Of a stretch of 32,857 bases of DNA, positions 31,175 through 32,857 are shown in pieces; the stretch's first letter is position 1; every line of letters starts with the position of its first letter. The DNA lies in NCBI GenBank assembly GCA_029569255.1, contig JAKQUO010000058.1, positions 1 to 32,857 on the forward strand, given 5' to 3'. The position numbers and the translations under genes are program-made. The notes below the pieces were generated by a model that made no database searches, was not told the DNA's origin, and was given only the letters and a program-made list of their open reading frames with translations. The DNA is from Acidobacteriota bacterium. GTDB lineage: Bacteria > Acidobacteriota > Aminicenantia > Aminicenantales > Saccharicenantaceae.

Positions 31175-32712
31175 GAGACCGCCCTCTCCCGGGCCGCCTG
31201 CTCATAGTCGGAGATCTGACGCCGGCCGACGGTCAAGGCCTCGTGGGCGCCGATCACGCCCGCGCCGACGATCGTGACCGGCTCCGGCCTCCGTATCTCC
31301 CGCTCAAAATGACGATAGGTGTCCTTGAGGTTGGCGTAGCTCAAGGTGTCGTTCTCGAGACAGTAAGCCAGGGACTTCTCCAGGACCTCGACCGCGATCT
31401 CCGCCGAAGCGAAGAACCTCTTGGCCTCCAGACTCTGGTCCCTGGCATATCGCTGGAAGCGCTCGAAGTTCCGCCTCTCGAACGCCTTCCAGCTCTCGAG
31501 CTCGAAGAGTGCCGCGACCGCGGCCCGGAGCTCCTCGATCGTCCGCTCGTTCTCCCTCAGAGAGGTCCGGCTCGAGACGATCTGTCCCGGGATGAGCGCC
31601 AGCCTGTAGGCGACGATCTCCCGGCCCGTCACGATGTCGTAGACGAAGAGATCTTGCTCGGTCGTGTAGATCTCAACGGTCTTTCCCCTGTACCGCAACG
31701 GCAGCTGGTAGCCGCAGGCCTTGACCGAGATCACGGCCTTCTCGTTCACCGTCCGCTCCTCCCGGCCAAGAAGCGAGTCCTTGCGGAAGATCGAGCTTCG
31801 AAGCGGCCTTAGCCAGGCCCTCTCCTGTTCGATCACGACAGCCGGGATCTGACGGGTGGCCTGGGAGATCTTGCCGTTGGCCCGCCGAGCGAGCCAGGGC
31901 ACGACCCGGGCGTTGGCCTCCTCCACCGTCTCGAAGTCCCGGGTCGCGAGGAAGTTCCCCTTGGTGAACTTGACCAGGCTCTCGACCTTGCCCTTCGACT
32001 CGGGATCGGCCTTCCGGCAGACCCACAGCCTCACCTCCTGCTCATCGACCAGCTGCTGGAACTCCTTGGTGCAGACGATGTCCCCGGCGTTCTCGCTGAC
32101 GATCATCAACTTGTCCTGGTCGACGACCAGTTCCTCGGGCCGGCCGCCGAAGTAATCGAACGCGTCCAAAAGGAGGCGGATGACGTCGAGCGTTCGGAAC
32201 GGGCGCCCCTGGAAGATCACGTACTTGTAGCGGCTGGCCGAAAGAAGCGCGGCGAAGATGTAGAGCCTCAGCCCGCTCCGACAGCGGTACTGCCCAAAAT
32301 CGAGCTGCATCTGTTTGCCGAACCGAAGCTCCGGGACCTTCGCGTACAGCCGCCCCGTCTCTTCCAGCTTCAGCGCCTCCGTCCGGATGAGATAGCCGAT
32401 GTAGTTCCGCAGGCTTTGCTCTGAGGCCGGCAGCGCCCCGTATCGCTCCTCCAGGTAATCGTAGACCGAGGCCATCTGGAGCTTCCGGAAGCCGTTGGCC
32501 TCGTAGACCTCCAGGATCTCCTCGCGGTAGCGATCGAACTCCTTGTCCCGGAACAGATGCTCCCGCCGATAGGCCCGCCAGCTCTCTTCCTCCATCCCGA
32601 AGTACTTGGCCACGGTCTTGGGATCGAGCTCCAGCGCCTTGACGATCGCCGCTTTGGAGTGTCCCTGCCGCTTGAACGCTTGGATCTCTCTGTACATCGT
32701 TATGTCGATCAT
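31171..32712 (-). CDS. istA: IS21 transposase IstA
   Basis: A 513-residue DDE transposase. An N-terminal helix-turn-helix (about 8-38, EIQAFKRQGHSKAAIVKALELDPKTVAKYF) binds the end repeats. The catalytic acidic residues are D138 (MQLDFGQYR), D198 (LVVDQDKLM) and E244 (ESKGKVESL). The C-terminal beta-barrel-like part (SVKACGYQLPLRYRGKTVEIY) is also present. The ATG at 32710-32712 has AGGAG five bases upstream, but that site is locked in a 13-bp stem (32718-32749), so translation is probably throttled. Confidence 0.95.
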   Translation of the reverse strand: MIDITMYREIQAFKRQGHSKAAIVKALELDPKTVAKYFGMEEESWRAYRREHLFRDKEFDRYREEILEVYEANGFRKLQMASVYDYLEERYGALPASEQSLRNYIGYLIRTEALKLEETGRLYAKVPELRFGKQMQLDFGQYRCRSGLRLYIFAALLSASRYKYVIFQGRPFRTLDVIRLLLDAFDYFGGRPEELVVDQDKLMIVSENAGDIVCTKEFQQLVDEQEVRLWVCRKADPESKGKVESLVKFTKGNFLATRDFETVEEANARVVPWLARRANGKISQATRQIPAVVIEQERAWLRPLRSSIFRKDSLLGREERTVNEKAVISVKACGYQLPLRYRGKTVEIYTTEQDLFVYDIVTGREIVAYRLALIPGQIVSSRTSLRENERTIEELRAAVAALFELESWKAFERRNFERFQRYARDQSLEAKRFFASAEIAVEVLEKSLAYCLENDTLSYANLKDTYRHFEREIRRPEPVTIVGAGVIGAHEALTVGRRQISDYEQAARERAVS

Positions 32713-32717
32713 CCCGT

Positions 32718-32749
32718 CTCCTGTAAGGTTTTCCTCAACCTTACAGGAG
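32718..32749 (-). promoter_or_regulatory. Hairpin sequestering the istA ribosome-binding site
   Basis: On the minus strand CTCCTGTAAGGTT, a GAGGAA loop and AACCTTACAGGAG form a perfect 13-bp stem. The AGGAG that serves ATG 32712 is the end of the 3' arm. Transcripts entering from outside would fold this stem and block istA translation; a start inside the 5' arm would free it. Confidence 0.65.
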
Positions 32750-32759
32750 TCGCCCCGGT

Positions 32760-32857
32760 ATGGGAATCCTGGTTACCGAGAGAATGGGATTTCTGCTTAC
32801 CGCGACCATGGGATTCCTGTTTACCATGACCTTCGGAATTCAGTTTACCGTTTCCAA
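32760..32857. repeat. Right terminal repeat array of the IS21 element
   Basis: Four units of the form ATGGGA(A/T)T(C/T)CTG(G/C/T)TTACC begin at 32760, 32784, 32808 and 32832 (the last diverged, TTCGGAATTCAGTTTACC), an exact 24-bp period, in inverted orientation to the left array. A fifth unit, expected at 32856, is cut off. Confidence 0.75.

Larger units (their letters stand above)
30341..32857 (-). mobile_element. IS21-family insertion sequence (right end cut by window edge)
   Basis: The element carries istA and istB overlapping by ATGA, and arrays of inverted terminal repeats with an exact 24-bp period: three units at the left (30347, 30371, 30395) and four at the right (32760, 32784, 32808, 32832). 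The left tip is probably TGTGAATG at 30341, since IS21 elements begin with TG. The matching right tip would lie just beyond 32857, so the window, and perhaps the contig, ends in it. Visible length is about 2.5 kb, usual for the family. A target-site duplication cannot be checked. Confidence 0.85.

Noticed and set aside
32760..32857. CRISPR array (regular repeats every 24 bp)
   Set aside because: Units and gaps together are only 24 bp, units are diverged, and they are inverted copies of those at the other end of an istAB element, so they are transposon ends.

Overview
The window is GC-rich DNA (roughly two thirds G+C by eye) with tightly packed genes, AGGAGG-type ribosome sites and frequent GTG starts. 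The gene set (DUF3857/transglutaminase-like exported proteins, an M28 peptidase, class C serine hydrolases, a TIGR04076 protein, a heme-copper reductase) suggests an Acidobacteriota/Aminicenantota-like bacterium; that assignment is inference. TAG, TGA and TAA all appear as ordinary stops. Promoters that can be read by eye share a TTGAC(A/T/G) -35 box, a 16-18 bp spacer and a TATAAT/TATCCT/TATCAT-like -10 box. 

Layout. 1-92: tail of an unrecognised gene. 94-843: AT-rich island carrying a 5'-broken beta-propeller gene, ending abruptly against the next gene. 829-4985 (-): two-gene operon of exported DUF3857/transglutaminase-fold proteins, the first with a complete catalytic triad and the second with a destroyed one. 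5103-6216 (-): small lipoprotein and a truncated IclR-type regulator. 6357-7386 (+): PLP-dependent cysteine synthase-like gene, apparently leaderless, with an inverted repeat over its promoter. 

7653-15856 (+): the most interesting region. Seven tightly coupled genes lie behind an 11-bp-period Pho-box-like repeat: a diacylglycerol-kinase-family protein, a fusion of an isoprenylcysteine-methyltransferase-like membrane domain to a BtaA-like 3-amino-3-carboxypropyl transferase (interrupted by one in-frame TAG), a GNAT-like acyltransferase, a LysA-like PLP decarboxylase, a class II aldolase with an unknown N-terminal domain, and an ABC permease plus ATPase. My inference is a phosphate-responsive pathway that makes and moves an amino-acid-derived, betaine-like membrane lipid. 

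15828-21365 (mostly -): a membrane protein with an HVHH motif, a Tat-exported TIGR04076 protein (+), DapF translationally coupled to an M28 aminopeptidase, and an MFS transporter. 21409-25643 (+): Na/Pi cotransporter with PhoU domain, class C serine hydrolase, and an exported hypothetical. 25633-28404 (-): a lone Mu GemA-like gene and a two-subunit heme-copper reductase in which a CuB histidine is replaced by Asp and the CuA site is gone. Its promoter has a perfect 18-bp palindrome in the spacer. 28445-29621 (+): second cysteine synthase-like enzyme with a cysteine-rich tail. 29640-30340: decayed DNA. 30341 to the window end: an IS21-family element with 24-bp-period terminal repeats and a hairpin that hides the istA ribosome site; its far end is cut by the window edge.
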